Virus record (IMG/VR): IMGVR_UViG_3300027712_000186
Span: 1-20,814 of that record
Origin: a virus
Length of the DNA: 20,814 bases
Reading direction: 5' to 3' (one strand)
The stretch's first letter is position 1. Every line of letters begins with the position of its first letter. The translations under genes and the position numbers were made by a program. Below the pieces are notes generated by a model, which searched no databases, was not told the DNA's origin, and saw nothing but the letters and a program-made list of their open reading frames with translations. Positions 12,436 to 19,792 of the stretch are shown in pieces.

Positions 12436-12488
12436 TTTCGGCTGGATCGGTGGTAAGATAGTTACGTTGGTTACTTACGGAGACACGC

Positions 12489-13136
12489 ATGAAGATCAAG
12501 ACAGTTGCCATCGGTTCGATATCTCAAGACCCCGCGAACCTGCGAAAGCACGGGGAGCGGAACATTGATGCGATCGTTGCCAGCCTACGCAAGTTTGGGC
12601 AGCAACACCCGATCGTGATCGACTCCAAGGGGATAATCCTATCGGGCAACGGTCGCTACATGGCCGCCGTTAAGCTCGGTTGGACTGATATCAAGGTGGT
12701 CGAGTCGTCACTCACGGGATCGGCTGCCACGGCTTACGCTATCGCCGACAACCGGACGGCGGAACTTGCCGAGTGGGATACCACGGCACTGGCTGAGACC
12801 TTGCGAGCGTTGCAATCCGAGGAGTTCGATACCAACGCGGCGGGGTACAGTGATGGCGAGATTGATGCGTTGGTGGAGGGGTTGGGGAGTGAGTTGCTGA
12901 AGGGCGTCGCAGTTGACGACCCAGAGGGGGAATGGCAGGGAATGCCGGATTTTGAACAGGAGAAGGTAAGCGAAGTTCAGCTAATCGTCTATTTCCCTTC
13001 AGTTCAGGCTAAAATCGACTTTTTCGATAAGGTCAACCAGCCGATTACTGGGGAGACTAAGTTCATATGGTTTCCAAAAAGTGCTAAACCGCAACGCCAA
13101 TCGGTAGAGACAATGTTGGTTGTCAATGAAGAATAA
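12489..13136 (+). CDS. ParB-domain protein with C-terminal extension (215 aa)
   Basis: ATG with GGAG six bases ahead. The N-terminal domain (about 1-90) is a ParB N-domain: SISQDPANLRKHGERNIDAI, then LRKFGQQHPIVID and the box LSGNGRYMAAVKLGW (G-N-G-R in place of G-x-x-R). The middle (NRTAELAEWD) matches the phage ParB type often found next to DNA methylases or DNA-modification genes. From about residue 157 a separate small domain follows (VSEVQLIVYFPSV, TKFIWFP), with sequence texture unlike the first part. It overlaps the glycosyltransferase gene by 11 bases. A role in steering DNA modification is inference from that pairing. Confidence 0.82.
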   Translation: MKIKTVAIGSISQDPANLRKHGERNIDAIVASLRKFGQQHPIVIDSKGIILSGNGRYMAAVKLGWTDIKVVESSLTGSAATAYAIADNRTAELAEWDTTALAETLRALQSEEFDTNAAGYSDGEIDALVEGLGSELLKGVAVDDPEGEWQGMPDFEQEKVSEVQLIVYFPSVQAKIDFFDKVNQPITGETKFIWFPKSAKPQRQSVETMLVVNEE

Positions 13137-14016
13137 ATATCCGATCTACGTCATTAGCAAGGGGCGATGGGAGACTCCATTGACGGCCAACGCACTGGCA
13201 AAGATCGGGGCAAATTACAAGGTGGTTGTTGAGCCTCAAGAGTATGATTCCTACGCTAAAGTTATCCGCCCCGAGTTGATATTGACTCTACCTTTCTCTA
13301 ACCTTGGTCAAGGTTCAATACCGGCTAGGAATTGGGTCTGGGAACACGCAACCAAACAAGGCTGCGACAGGCACTGGATACTTGATGACAACATCTATCG
13401 TTTTCATCGTCTACACCAAAACAAAAAATGGGTCTTCCAGGACGCGACACCCTTTGCAGTGATCGAGGATTTTGTAGACCGATACGTCAACATCCCGATG
13501 GCTGGAATGAATTACGAGCTTTTAGCACTGGCCAAGAACAAAGCCAAACCGATCACATGGAACACGAGAATTTACTCTTGCATCCTTCTTTCAACCAAGA
13601 CAAATCAGCGATGGCGTGGACGATATAACGAGGATACTGACCTTTCTTTGCGATTCCTGAAAACCGGCAACTGTACCGCTTTGTTTAACGCATTTTTATG
13701 CAAAAAAGTTGCAACGATGACGATGAAGGGCGGGAACACTGACCAACTATACAAGCAAGATGCTGCATTCGATGGCCGGCTTGAAATGGCTCGATCCCTC
13801 CAGAGACAACACCCAGATGTCGTCAAAGTCGCCCGAAAGTTTAACCGGTGGCAACACCACGTTGACTACAGGTCTTTCAAGGGTAACAAGCTGATTCGGA
13901 AGGCTGGAATCGAGGTTGCAAGCGGAGCCAATAACTACGGAATGGCACTTATCGACGCCTCCACTAAAACCAGTGAAAGTGTAGTGACGCATGCCACCGA
14001 ACCTTCAGAACCTTAA
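13126..14016 (+). CDS. TAGT-like glycosyltransferase (TET/JBP-associated GT type, 296 aa)
   Basis: ATG 13126, inside the end of the ParB gene; no good ribosome site, so coupling is likely. The protein begins with YPIYVISKGRW and VVVEPQEYDSY, then LPFSNLGQGSIPARNWVWEH and RHWILDDNIYRFHRL, and later RYNEDTDLSLRFLK. The first part is the nucleotide-sugar-binding half of a GT-A fold with the DDN metal site. The NEDTDLSLR block is a second conserved acid site. This set fits the phage TAGT family, predicted to glycosylate hydroxymethylated pyrimidines in DNA. No TET/JBP oxygenase or hydroxymethyl-pyrimidine synthase is visible in the window. It could instead glycosylate a protein. Confidence 0.75.
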   Translation: MKNKYPIYVISKGRWETPLTANALAKIGANYKVVVEPQEYDSYAKVIRPELILTLPFSNLGQGSIPARNWVWEHATKQGCDRHWILDDNIYRFHRLHQNKKWVFQDATPFAVIEDFVDRYVNIPMAGMNYELLALAKNKAKPITWNTRIYSCILLSTKTNQRWRGRYNEDTDLSLRFLKTGNCTALFNAFLCKKVATMTMKGGNTDQLYKQDAAFDGRLEMARSLQRQHPDVVKVARKFNRWQHHVDYRSFKGNKLIRKAGIEVASGANNYGMALIDASTKTSESVVTHATEPSEP

Positions 14017-14341
14017 ACCGTGGCCCAAAGGCGTATCTGGCAACGCTGGCCGCAGTGCCAAAAAACCGCTCCAGATCGCCCTTGAAGCGGAGCTGGACGC
14101 CAAACCCGAACTGCTGCGGGCGATGGTGCAAAAGGGCTTGAAGATGGCTCTGGAAGGTGATTTCAGATACTGGGCAGCGATCTGGGACCGGCTGGACGGC
14201 AAGGTTCCACTACCGATCTCTGTGGAGCCGGTGAACACTGAAGATTACGGGATCTTGGTTGAACTACCCAAACCAGAAATTACCGATGGCGAAAAAAACA
14301 TTAATTCAGGCGACGATTCCGCAGAAGCAATTTTGGGCTGA
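13991..14341 (+). CDS. Terminase small subunit-like DNA-packaging protein (116 aa)
   Basis: ATG 13991 overlaps the end of the glycosyltransferase gene by 26 bases. The N-terminus (LKPWPKGVSGNAGRSAKK) is the G-x-SGN-x-GR motif of DUF5681-type phage proteins. The middle holds helices ending in AAIWDRLDGKVP, a phrase typical of small terminase-like packaging proteins upstream of the large subunit. It should help recognise phage DNA for packaging. The assignment rests on motif plus position directly before the large terminase, which it overlaps by 56 bases. Confidence 0.72.
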   Translation: MPPNLQNLKPWPKGVSGNAGRSAKKPLQIALEAELDAKPELLRAMVQKGLKMALEGDFRYWAAIWDRLDGKVPLPISVEPVNTEDYGILVELPKPEITDGEKNINSGDDSAEAILG

Positions 14342-15449
14342 CGAATCGAAGTTTACAGCCTTTATCGGCGGCATCGGGTCAGGCAAGACCTTCGCCGGCG
14401 CGTTAAAGGTGCTCACCATGCCATCCAACAGCACCGGCATGGTCCTCGCTCCAACCTTCCCCATGCTCCGGACCGCTTCACTACGAGCGTTTTTGGAGAT
14501 TGCACGACCTGCGGGCCTGATCGAATCGTTTAACAAATCCGATTACGAAATGGTGCTCAAGGGCAATCGTACCATTTATTGGCGATCTGCTGACAATCCT
14601 GACAGGCTCCGAGGTCCTAACTTGGGGTGGGTGTGGATGGATGAGTCAGCCATGATGTCTAAAGAGACGTGGTTGATCGCGATCGGTCGCTTAAGGCAAA
14701 CACCCGGTCAGGCATGGATGACCAGCACGCCCAGGGGGACACGTCACTGGCTTTACGACCTCGTCAAAAAGGCTCATGTGTCAGTCACCACAGCCACATC
14801 GGCAAGCAACTTGTTTAACCCTGACGATTTCGTTTCGTCAGTGTCGTCAATCGGCTCCGCTGACTGGCAACGCCAAGAACTTGGTGGTGAGTTCGTTGAA
14901 CCGGGCGGAACGTTGTTCAAGCGGCACTGGTTCCAATCGGTGGACAAATTACCAGACGGTGAACGGTTGTCAGTCCGATCATGGGACACCGCGGCCACAA
15001 GTGGTGGGGGCGATCACTCGGTGGGTCTGCGGATGCACAAGATTGACGGCAAGTATTATGTGGACAGTGTGATCCGTGGCCAGTGGGGACCTGACGATCT
15101 GGACACCATCCAGCAGCAAACGGCCGAAACCGACGGGCAGGCCGTCTCGATCATCTTGGAACGTGAACCGGGATCGGCGGGCAAGCGAATCAACCAATAT
15201 ACACGACTGGCCTTGACGGACTTTTATGTGTTCGAGGAGTCGCACACGGGAGGCAAGTATCAACGGGCGTTACCCTCAGCCAAGGAAGCGGCTCGCGGCG
15301 GGATTGTGCTGGTCAAGGGCAACTGGATCACCGCGTTCCTCGATGAGATCGCTGATTTTAATGGCGAGAAAGATCAGGTCGATGACCAGGTGGACGGGCT
15401 TTCTCTCGCCTTCAATTACCTATTCAGGAAAGTGGGCGTATCACTGTAA
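14286..15449 (+). CDS. terL: Terminase large subunit (387 aa)
   Basis: I choose ATG 14286; a TTG at 14259 would add nine residues. ATPase motifs: Walker A GGIGSGKT (28-35), Walker B VWMDE (116-120, Asp119/Glu120), coupling motif TSTPRG (146-151). The nuclease half has RSWDTA (Asp234), LEREPGSAGK (Glu292/294) and DDQVDGLSLAF (Asp370), the three acids of the RNase H-like terminase nuclease (Terminase_6C type). It powers DNA translocation into the prohead and cuts the concatemer. Length is slightly short for the family but complete. Confidence 0.93.
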   Translation: MAKKTLIQATIPQKQFWADESKFTAFIGGIGSGKTFAGALKVLTMPSNSTGMVLAPTFPMLRTASLRAFLEIARPAGLIESFNKSDYEMVLKGNRTIYWRSADNPDRLRGPNLGWVWMDESAMMSKETWLIAIGRLRQTPGQAWMTSTPRGTRHWLYDLVKKAHVSVTTATSASNLFNPDDFVSSVSSIGSADWQRQELGGEFVEPGGTLFKRHWFQSVDKLPDGERLSVRSWDTAATSGGGDHSVGLRMHKIDGKYYVDSVIRGQWGPDDLDTIQQQTAETDGQAVSIILEREPGSAGKRINQYTRLALTDFYVFEESHTGGKYQRALPSAKEAARGGIVLVKGNWITAFLDEIADFNGEKDQVDDQVDGLSLAFNYLFRKVGVSL

Positions 15450-15508
15450 GATAAAAAGAGTTAAGATATGGGCTGATAATTACTTGATTCCGGCTTAGGA
15501 CACCCGCC

Positions 15509-16798
15509 ATGAACTACTTTGGACAGATGATATCCGGCCTCACAAACGGCGTCAAAACGCTCTTTTCAGGGCGTGGCGGTGGTGGATCGGTCTACGCTCA
15601 ACGTGCCAGGCAGATCCCATCGGCACGATTCGACTGGATCTCCGAAGCCGGTGATTTCAGGCAGAATCCAGTTGTCGCACTGGGTCTGGACTGGATCACC
15701 CGCAATATCACCAGCGTGCCGCTGAAACTCTACATCAAAACCAAGTTTGGTGAGGAAGTTGAGCTGGAGGGCCACCCCGTTCTGGACATCCTCAAAACGC
15801 CCAACCCCATCTACTCCGGCCACGCCTTGATCAGTGCCATCGTGACCGACTTGATGACCAGCGGGACAGCCTTTGGGTACATCGCCAACACCAACGCGGG
15901 CAGTGTCGGTGAGCTGTACTGGATGGATGCACGCCAGATGGCACCGGACTTCCCAACCGATGGCAGCCGATGGCTGAACCAGTGGAAATATCTACCGGCT
16001 GGAACGGGTCGAATTGAAGTCTTTACGCCTGACCAAATGATCGTGTTCAAGCGTGGCATCGACTCGTGGAACGACCGTCTTGGCTACACTCCACTTCTGG
16101 CGTGTTGTCGCGAAATCGCTTTGGTGAATATGCTTTCCGGCTACACCGGCGCGATTCTGAAGAACGCTGGTATCACCAATATTGTCGTCACTCCAACCGG
16201 CGAATCCGTGATTCAGGAAAAGCAACGGGACCAACTTCGCACGACGATCATGGATTCGATCGGCATGGACAGCCAAGGCAAGCCGCTTGTTTTCAGCAGT
16301 CCGGTGAACGTCTCCAGCCTCGGAACCATGCCACGCGACATGATGCTGACGGATGTGGACATGCACGCGGTTGCGAGGATCACATCAGCGATGGGCCTGT
16401 CTCCCATGCTTCTGGGACTTCCTGACCCGGGCAAGACTTACAGCAATTATCGTGAGGCGCAACGGGCCGCTTGGATCAACTCAATCGTGCCGTTTCAAGA
16501 GCTGATCCGGCAGACATTGAACGAACGACTTTTGAGCATTTATGACCCGTCCGGTCGTTTGCAATTGAAATGGGATTACGCAAACGTCGAAGCCTTGGCC
16601 GAGGATCAAAAGGCTCAGGCCGATCGCGCCGTGAACCTGTACAAGACCGGGCTGATCACGCGAAATGAAGGGCGTCGAATCGTCGCGTTGGAACCGACCG
16701 AAGATGGTGACAATTACTTCACGGACACCTCACCAGCGACCGGAGGCGCGTTTAATGGTCAAGAGCAAGCCCAAATCGGTGCCGAATCTGAAGCCTGA
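15509..16798 (+). CDS. Portal protein, HK97-type (429 aa)
   Basis: ATG 15509, AGGA ahead, in the common ...CCCGCC-ATG context also seen before the protease gene. The first residues are GFT-like (FGQMISGLTNGVKTLF). Hallmarks of the HK97/phage_portal family follow: NPVVALGLDWITRNI, SVPLKLYIKT, HPVLDILKTPNP, the central LIVFKRG-type strand, YTGAILKNAG, and ITSAMGLSPMLLGLPDPGKT with SNYREAQRAAW. It forms the dodecameric DNA entry ring. About 45 bases at its 3' end overlap the next gene. Confidence 0.93.
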   Translation: MNYFGQMISGLTNGVKTLFSGRGGGGSVYAQRARQIPSARFDWISEAGDFRQNPVVALGLDWITRNITSVPLKLYIKTKFGEEVELEGHPVLDILKTPNPIYSGHALISAIVTDLMTSGTAFGYIANTNAGSVGELYWMDARQMAPDFPTDGSRWLNQWKYLPAGTGRIEVFTPDQMIVFKRGIDSWNDRLGYTPLLACCREIALVNMLSGYTGAILKNAGITNIVVTPTGESVIQEKQRDQLRTTIMDSIGMDSQGKPLVFSSPVNVSSLGTMPRDMMLTDVDMHAVARITSAMGLSPMLLGLPDPGKTYSNYREAQRAAWINSIVPFQELIRQTLNERLLSIYDPSGRLQLKWDYANVEALAEDQKAQADRAVNLYKTGLITRNEGRRIVALEPTEDGDNYFTDTSPATGGAFNGQEQAQIGAESEA

Positions 16799-17612
16799 TC
16801 CGGTCAAGGCTAAAGACGAGGAGCGGATATTCCAGACGTTCTCCAAATTGCTCGCCACCGTTTGGTGGCGTTTGGAGCCGATCTACCGGATAAAGTTTGA
16901 GACCGCATCAGGTTACGATCGAAAACAGATGAGTAACCCGATGCGTGTCCACATCACGCACGATATCGCTGATCCGCTGCTTAAACAGTTCGTGGTAGGC
17001 ATTTTAGGCATATTCGACGCATCGGCGCGAAAAGCCCGCGTGCGATTAGGTCAACAGGATGTGGCTGACTGGGATATCCGCAATGTCTCGGTTTACGACC
17101 AAATTAAACGGCACGAAATCCGGCTCGCCATGTCAACAATTGATGACATCCAAGCCAGCACCGCAGATGAGGCCCAAAGGCTCATCAAGCAAATGCAAAA
17201 GGATCTGCTGGAAGGTCAAAAGGCAGGCGATACGCTCAAAGACAAGACCGATCGCCTGGCCAAATATTTCGGCGAAACGGCACGCTGGAAAGCTCGCCGA
17301 ATTGCGATCACCGAATCATCACGAGGCCAGAATTATGGATTCCTCGCTGGCACCGAAGACATGGACACAGTGGCTGGATATCGCTGGATGCTCTCGTCAG
17401 ACGCCTGCGAACAGTGCCATCGGGTCGGGACCATCAACGGGCGGCCACGACTCGTCAAAAAGGGGCAACCGTTCGCGACTGGTCAAGCGTCCGAAGATTA
17501 TTACGCAACAATCCAGTGCCCTCCGCTGCACCCCGGCTGCCGTTGTAGCGTGTCGGCAGTGATCGACGACGAGCAACCGACTAAATGGGATGACACCATC
17601 AGCGGATCGTGA
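16755..17612 (+). CDS. Mu gpF / SPP1 gp7-like head morphogenesis protein (285 aa)
   Basis: I choose ATG 16755 (GGAGG seven bases ahead); an earlier ATG at 16665 lies in the portal gene. The C-terminal domain is Phage_Mu_F: RRIAITESSRGQN, WMLSSDACEQCH (Cys218, Cys221, His222), then PPLHPGCRCSV (His259, Cys262, Cys264) and Cys255, a likely zinc site. The N-terminal part is helical. Members are minor head proteins needed for head assembly or early DNA ejection. The gene overlaps the portal by 44 bases. Confidence 0.88.
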   Translation: MVKSKPKSVPNLKPDPVKAKDEERIFQTFSKLLATVWWRLEPIYRIKFETASGYDRKQMSNPMRVHITHDIADPLLKQFVVGILGIFDASARKARVRLGQQDVADWDIRNVSVYDQIKRHEIRLAMSTIDDIQASTADEAQRLIKQMQKDLLEGQKAGDTLKDKTDRLAKYFGETARWKARRIAITESSRGQNYGFLAGTEDMDTVAGYRWMLSSDACEQCHRVGTINGRPRLVKKGQPFATGQASEDYYATIQCPPLHPGCRCSVSAVIDDEQPTKWDDTISGS

Positions 17613-17618
17613 TACACT
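17590..17618 (+). promoter_or_regulatory. Possible promoter before the protease gene
   Basis: ATGACA (17590-17595) and TACACT (17613-17618) with 17-bp spacing, at the end of the Mu-F-like gene. The 48-bp gap to the protease (17613-17660) holds TTGATTACTTACC, related to segments before other operons. Moderate match only. Confidence 0.35.
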
Positions 17619-17660
17619 TAACTTGTTATTGATTACTTACCCACACCGAGGCCTCCCGCC

Positions 17661-18491
17661 ATGCTCAAAACGACCGAGATCACCGTCAAGGCCAGCCAGG
17701 GCGGTTTTGAAGGCTACGCTTCGACCTTTTACAGCCTTGACCGGGCTGGTGATGTGGTCGTGCCGGGCTGTTATCAGGACTGTCTGAAAACGTTCCTGTC
17801 TGACAACTTCATTGGCGGATCAATGCACAATTGGTCAGCGCCTTTAGGCAAATATACCGATGCCTGGGAAGATGCCAAGGGGCTATTCGTCAAGGCGAAA
17901 TTCAGCGACATCGCAGCTGCTAAAGAGATGCGGACCCTGATCAGTGACGGTGTCATTAAAATGCTTTCCGTGGGCATGGAACCGCTTAAGGTGTCCAATG
18001 TCACGCCGACCGAACTCAAGGCCATCTGGGACAAGGCTGGATACACTCCCGATGAGGCTGACTTGAGACGGTTGAAGAATGCCAAGACAATTCGGCTCAT
18101 TGAAAAGGCTAATTTACTGGAGGTTTCACCCGTGACAGTTCCCGCTAATAGCAACGCCAGAATTATGGCATTTAAGTGCTGGGAGGCCTGCCCACCAGCG
18201 TTTAAAAACTTTGTGAATCGTGCTTTACAGTCAGCACGTCAGATGGTTGGAACCGACCTGAAAGCCGGTCGCGTGCTGTCAGGCAAAAACGAAATGAAAT
18301 TGAAGGCGATGCTGGAGGTTCTGGCGAGTGTCACCGAAGAGATTGAGAACCTGTTGAATCTGGTCAGTCAATCACCGATGGATGCGACCGAAGAGGCTGA
18401 AGAAGAAGTGGAAGAAGTTCCAGAAAAGAAGTCACACGAGGTGGGCGTGATCGAGGCGCAACGGCTGGCACTATTAATGGAAATGGTGTGA
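17661..18491 (+). CDS. HK97-type prohead protease with C-terminal extension (276 aa)
   Basis: ATG 17661 with GAGG ahead. The peptidase S78 domain covers about 4-165: GFEGYASTFYSLDRAGDVV, catalytic His56 in MHNWSAPLG, Ser103 in IKMLSVGME, and LLEVSPVTVPANSNA near its end. It matures the capsid by cleaving scaffold or delta-domain. From about residue 190 a helical, highly acidic extension follows (GRVLSGKNEMKLKAMLEVLA, then a Glu-rich run near 243-256). This resembles the scaffold-like tails of some fused protease-scaffold proteins. The expected major capsid gene does not follow. Confidence 0.88.
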   Translation: MLKTTEITVKASQGGFEGYASTFYSLDRAGDVVVPGCYQDCLKTFLSDNFIGGSMHNWSAPLGKYTDAWEDAKGLFVKAKFSDIAAAKEMRTLISDGVIKMLSVGMEPLKVSNVTPTELKAIWDKAGYTPDEADLRRLKNAKTIRLIEKANLLEVSPVTVPANSNARIMAFKCWEACPPAFKNFVNRALQSARQMVGTDLKAGRVLSGKNEMKLKAMLEVLASVTEEIENLLNLVSQSPMDATEEAEEEVEEVPEKKSHEVGVIEAQRLALLMEMV

Positions 18492-18495
18492 CAAA

Positions 18496-18858
18496 ATGGC
18501 CGCAGGATCATACCAGATTGTTGACATCGAACAGGGTGCTGATTGGGCATTGTATTTGATCTTTCAGGAGGTAAACGGCACAGCCACGGACCTGACTGGG
18601 TGCTCGCTCAAGATGAAGATCAAGACCGATTACACCGCGAACAACGGAACTCTTGTCGCCAATCTGACAAGCCCATCCGGTGGCATTTCGATCACCTCCC
18701 TGACGGGCGGACTGGCAACGGCTACGATGGCCGCTGCATTTACCGCCAATCTGACGGCCGGAAATTACCTGTACGACCTAAAATTGATATCGCCCACAGG
18801 CTTGATTGACCGTGAATTTCAGGGCGGTGCCGTGGTCCTGCCGGGGGTAACGGACTGA
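18496..18858 (+). CDS. BppU-N-like / tail-accessory beta protein (120 aa)
   Basis: ATG 18496, four bases after the protease stop. All-beta pattern with DLTGCSLKMKIKTDY, GGISITSLTGGLATATM, and AGNYLYDLKLISPTGLIDREFQG. This matches a phage family placed upstream of tail fibres and related to the N-terminal domain of baseplate upper protein (BppU). It probably joins a fibre or adsorption complex to the virion. The family match is from pattern only. Confidence 0.6.
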   Translation: MAAGSYQIVDIEQGADWALYLIFQEVNGTATDLTGCSLKMKIKTDYTANNGTLVANLTSPSGGISITSLTGGLATATMAAAFTANLTAGNYLYDLKLISPTGLIDREFQGGAVVLPGVTD

Positions 18859-18859
18859 T

Positions 18860-19792
18860 ATGGCAAACTCAATAATCATCCGCAAATCGGCTGGCAACAC
18901 GCTCATCATCCGTGCGTCAAACAGCTTCACCATGATCGGCGGCGGTGGCGGCAACGGCACGGCGAATTTGCCCTGGGCGAACATCACGGCACGGGCCACC
19001 ACGCTCGGTGGTTATGGGATCACGGATGCACTCACGGCGGCCAACCTGACCGGATATCTGCTATTCAGCACCGCAAATGCAACTTACTCCGTGTTAGGCC
19101 ACACGCACGCATTCGGCACGCTCACGGGCCTGCCAAACACGCTGGCCGGATACAATATTACCGACAGTCTGACAGCAGCCACGGCAGCAGCAACTTACGC
19201 ACTCCAAGCCACGATCATCACAGCCGGTACGGGCCTAACGGGCGGCGGCAACCTGTCAGCGGGTCGAACGCTGGCACTTGCCACAAGCGGCGCCACGGCG
19301 GGTGTATACGGCTCCGCAACGGTGGTGCCTGTGGTTACGGTGGATGTCTATGGCCGGATCACCGTGGTATCGAATACCACGATTGCAATTGCATCTGGTC
19401 AAGTCAGTGGCCTCGCCACATCAGCCACAACAGACACCACCAACGCCAATAACGTCACGAGTGGCACGCTCGCCAACGCTCGCCTAGGCGTCTCAAATAG
19501 CACCCTGACCTATGCGGCAAATACAACGTGGTCAGCGGATTACCTTAAGGTTGCAACTCTGCCGCTCACTGGCGCGTGCAATTTGACGATATCGGGACTG
19601 TCAGCCGGTGGGACGTACAATCTGATAGTCAAGCAAGATGCGACCGGATCAAGAATTGTGACATGGCCCACGATCAAGTGGTCGGCAGGTGCTGCTCCAA
19701 CGCTTTCGACGGCGGCAAATGCAACGGATATCGTGTCATTTATTTATGACGGTACAACACTGTTTGGCACGGCCCTGAAAGGCTTTGCTTAA
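18860..19792 (+). CDS. Tail-fibre-like protein with GYxITD repeats (310 aa)
   Basis: ATG 18860, one base after the previous stop. The Thr/Ala/Gly-rich chain has two copies of a fibre repeat (TTLGGYGITDALTAANL and NTLAGYNITDSLTAATA), a THAFGTLTGLP unit and GTGLTGGGNLSAGRTLAL. The C-terminal segment (YNLIVKQDATGSRIVTWP, then IVSFIYDGTTLFG) is common at fibre ends. No enzymatic motif seen. It likely forms a trimeric receptor-binding fibre. Overlap with the next gene is one base. Confidence 0.8.
   Translation: MANSIIIRKSAGNTLIIRASNSFTMIGGGGGNGTANLPWANITARATTLGGYGITDALTAANLTGYLLFSTANATYSVLGHTHAFGTLTGLPNTLAGYNITDSLTAATAAATYALQATIITAGTGLTGGGNLSAGRTLALATSGATAGVYGSATVVPVVTVDVYGRITVVSNTTIAIASGQVSGLATSATTDTTNANNVTSGTLANARLGVSNSTLTYAANTTWSADYLKVATLPLTGACNLTISGLSAGGTYNLIVKQDATGSRIVTWPTIKWSAGAAPTLSTAANATDIVSFIYDGTTLFGTALKGFA

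Noticed and set aside
12431-12459. Promoter before the ParB gene (TGG-TAAGAT extended -10)
   Set aside because: The -10 side is reasonable but the -35 (TGTGAT) matches poorly; not strong enough to list.
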